Assembly: GCF_000513095.1 (NCBI RefSeq)
Contig: NZ_BAUT01000019.1
Span: 1-59,268, forward strand
Source: Halalkalibacter wakoensis JCM 9140
GTDB taxonomy: Bacteria > Bacillota > Bacilli > Bacillales > Bacillaceae_D
Reading direction: 5' to 3'
Length of the DNA stretch: 59,268 nucleotides
Shown here: piece after piece, positions 58,713 to 59,268 of the stretch
Layout: every line of letters begins with the position of its first letter
How positions within the stretch are numbered: position 1 is the stretch's first letter
Translations under genes and position numbers: made by a program
The notes under the pieces: generated by a model
The model's input: only the letters and a program-made list of their open reading frames with translations
The model's database searches: none
Told to the model about the DNA's origin: nothing

Positions 58713-59268
58713 ATGAAAGTAACAAAGTCAGATTTAGCACATGTAGCAGTAAAGCCAGAACAATACCCAAAATCAGGATTGCCTGAGATTGCATTATCCG
58801 GAAGATCGAATGTTGGGAAATCATCTTTTATTAACAAAATGATTAACCGCAAAGGGTTAGCTCGCACATCTCAACGCCCTGGGAAAACACAAACATTAAA
58901 TTTTTATGAAATTAACGAAATGCTATATTTTGTCGATGTACCAGGTTACGGTTTTGCCAAAGTTCCAAAACCAGAAAGAGAAGCCTGGGGACGGATGATT
59001 GAAACGTATTTGCATGATCGTGATCAATTAAAAGCGGTCGTACAAATTGTAGACTTGCGTCATCCCCCTTCGTCAGATGACAAAATGATGTATAGCTGGC
59101 TTAAGCATTTTGATATTCCCGTCATTGTCGTTGCAACAAAGAGTGATAAAATCCCAAAAGGAAAATGGGATAAGCATTTAAAAGTCATCAGAAAAGACTT
59201 AGAAAAAGTTGAATCAGATCCATTGCTTCTTTTCTCGTCTGAGACTGCCAAGCAACGAAAGAAGGACA
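58713..59268 (+). CDS. ysxC: Ribosome biogenesis GTPase YsxC/EngB (partial, runs off the window)
   Basis: Essential GTPase for 50S subunit assembly. The first 185 codons are present; the 3' end lies beyond the window. ATG 58713 uses GGAGAG inside the end of lonA. GTPase motifs are G1 GRSNVGKSS (about 30-38), the switch region [14 protein letters not shown]3 DVPGYG and G4 TKSDK. Follows lonA as in B. subtilis. Confidence 0.95.
   Translation, partial: MKVTKSDLAHVAVKPEQYPKSGLPEIALSGRSNVGKSSFINKMINRKGLARTSQRPGKTQTLNFYEINEMLYFVDVPGYGFAKVPKPEREAWGRMIETYLHDRDQLKAVVQIVDLRHPPSSDDKMMYSWLKHFDIPVIVVATKSDKIPKGKWDKHLKVIRKDLEKVESDPLLLFSSETAKQRKKD

Overview
The window is a low-GC Firmicutes chromosome segment from a spore-forming Bacillaceae, most likely an alkaliphilic Bacillus (Alkalihalobacillus-type). 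The evidence is the presence of spore genes (sspI, gerE, gerM), T-box and lysine riboswitch leaders, AGGAGG-type ribosome sites, and a gene order that follows the Bacillus subtilis sspI-to-ysxC region. The genus is inferred from remembered protein similarity, not from a search.

Layout. 1-1232: gene-free DNA with nested palindromic repeats and a decayed gene. 1233-6136: sspI, ysgA and a T-box-controlled pheS-pheT. 6177-7031: a second nested repeat locus, where B. subtilis has rnhC. 7032-12538: zapA, a CvpA-family gene, polX, mutS2, yshE. 12789-19828: fatty-acid degradation (two acyl-CoA ligases, fadR, fadB, etfB, etfA). 20031-24294: trxA, uvrC, riboswitch-controlled lysC, yslB. 24479-29296: a Ktr/Trk-type ion transporter and sdhCAB. 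29376-30387: a third repeat, ysmA and gerE. 30588-32908: ptsHI behind a GlcT-type antiterminator site. 33051-37690: marR, racE, gerM, rph, rdgB, ysnB. 37760-38140: tRNA-Gly and tRNA-Arg, preceded by a tRNA-Gly half copy. 38685-49965: the branched-chain amino acid cluster ilvE-ilvD-[T-box]-ilvB-ilvH-ilvC-leuABCD. 50168 to the end: ysoA, tig, clpX, lonB, lonA and the start of ysxC.

How the genes work together. The fad block activates and oxidises fatty acids and passes electrons through ETF; succinate dehydrogenase is a respiratory and TCA entry point. The ilv-leu cluster makes Val, Ile and Leu, with a CcpA site, a possible CodY site and a Leu T-box. The tig-clpX-lonB-lonA block is a protein folding and proteolysis group.

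Three things stand out. (1) A family of palindromic intergenic elements shares a core but has different, still self-complementary arms. Two copies are interrupted at the same point by roughly 0.5-0.6 kb inserts with 20-bp terminal inverted repeats and 9-bp target duplications, and a third copy is the empty site. (2) The two acyl-CoA ligase paralogs have matching promoters, but one carries a cre and the other a FadR box in the same place. (3) A GlcT-type RNA switch sits directly on ptsHI with no ptsG. Eight genes, several of them essential, carry frameshifts, mostly explained by one missing base in a short homopolymer; these look like sequence errors rather than true pseudogenes.
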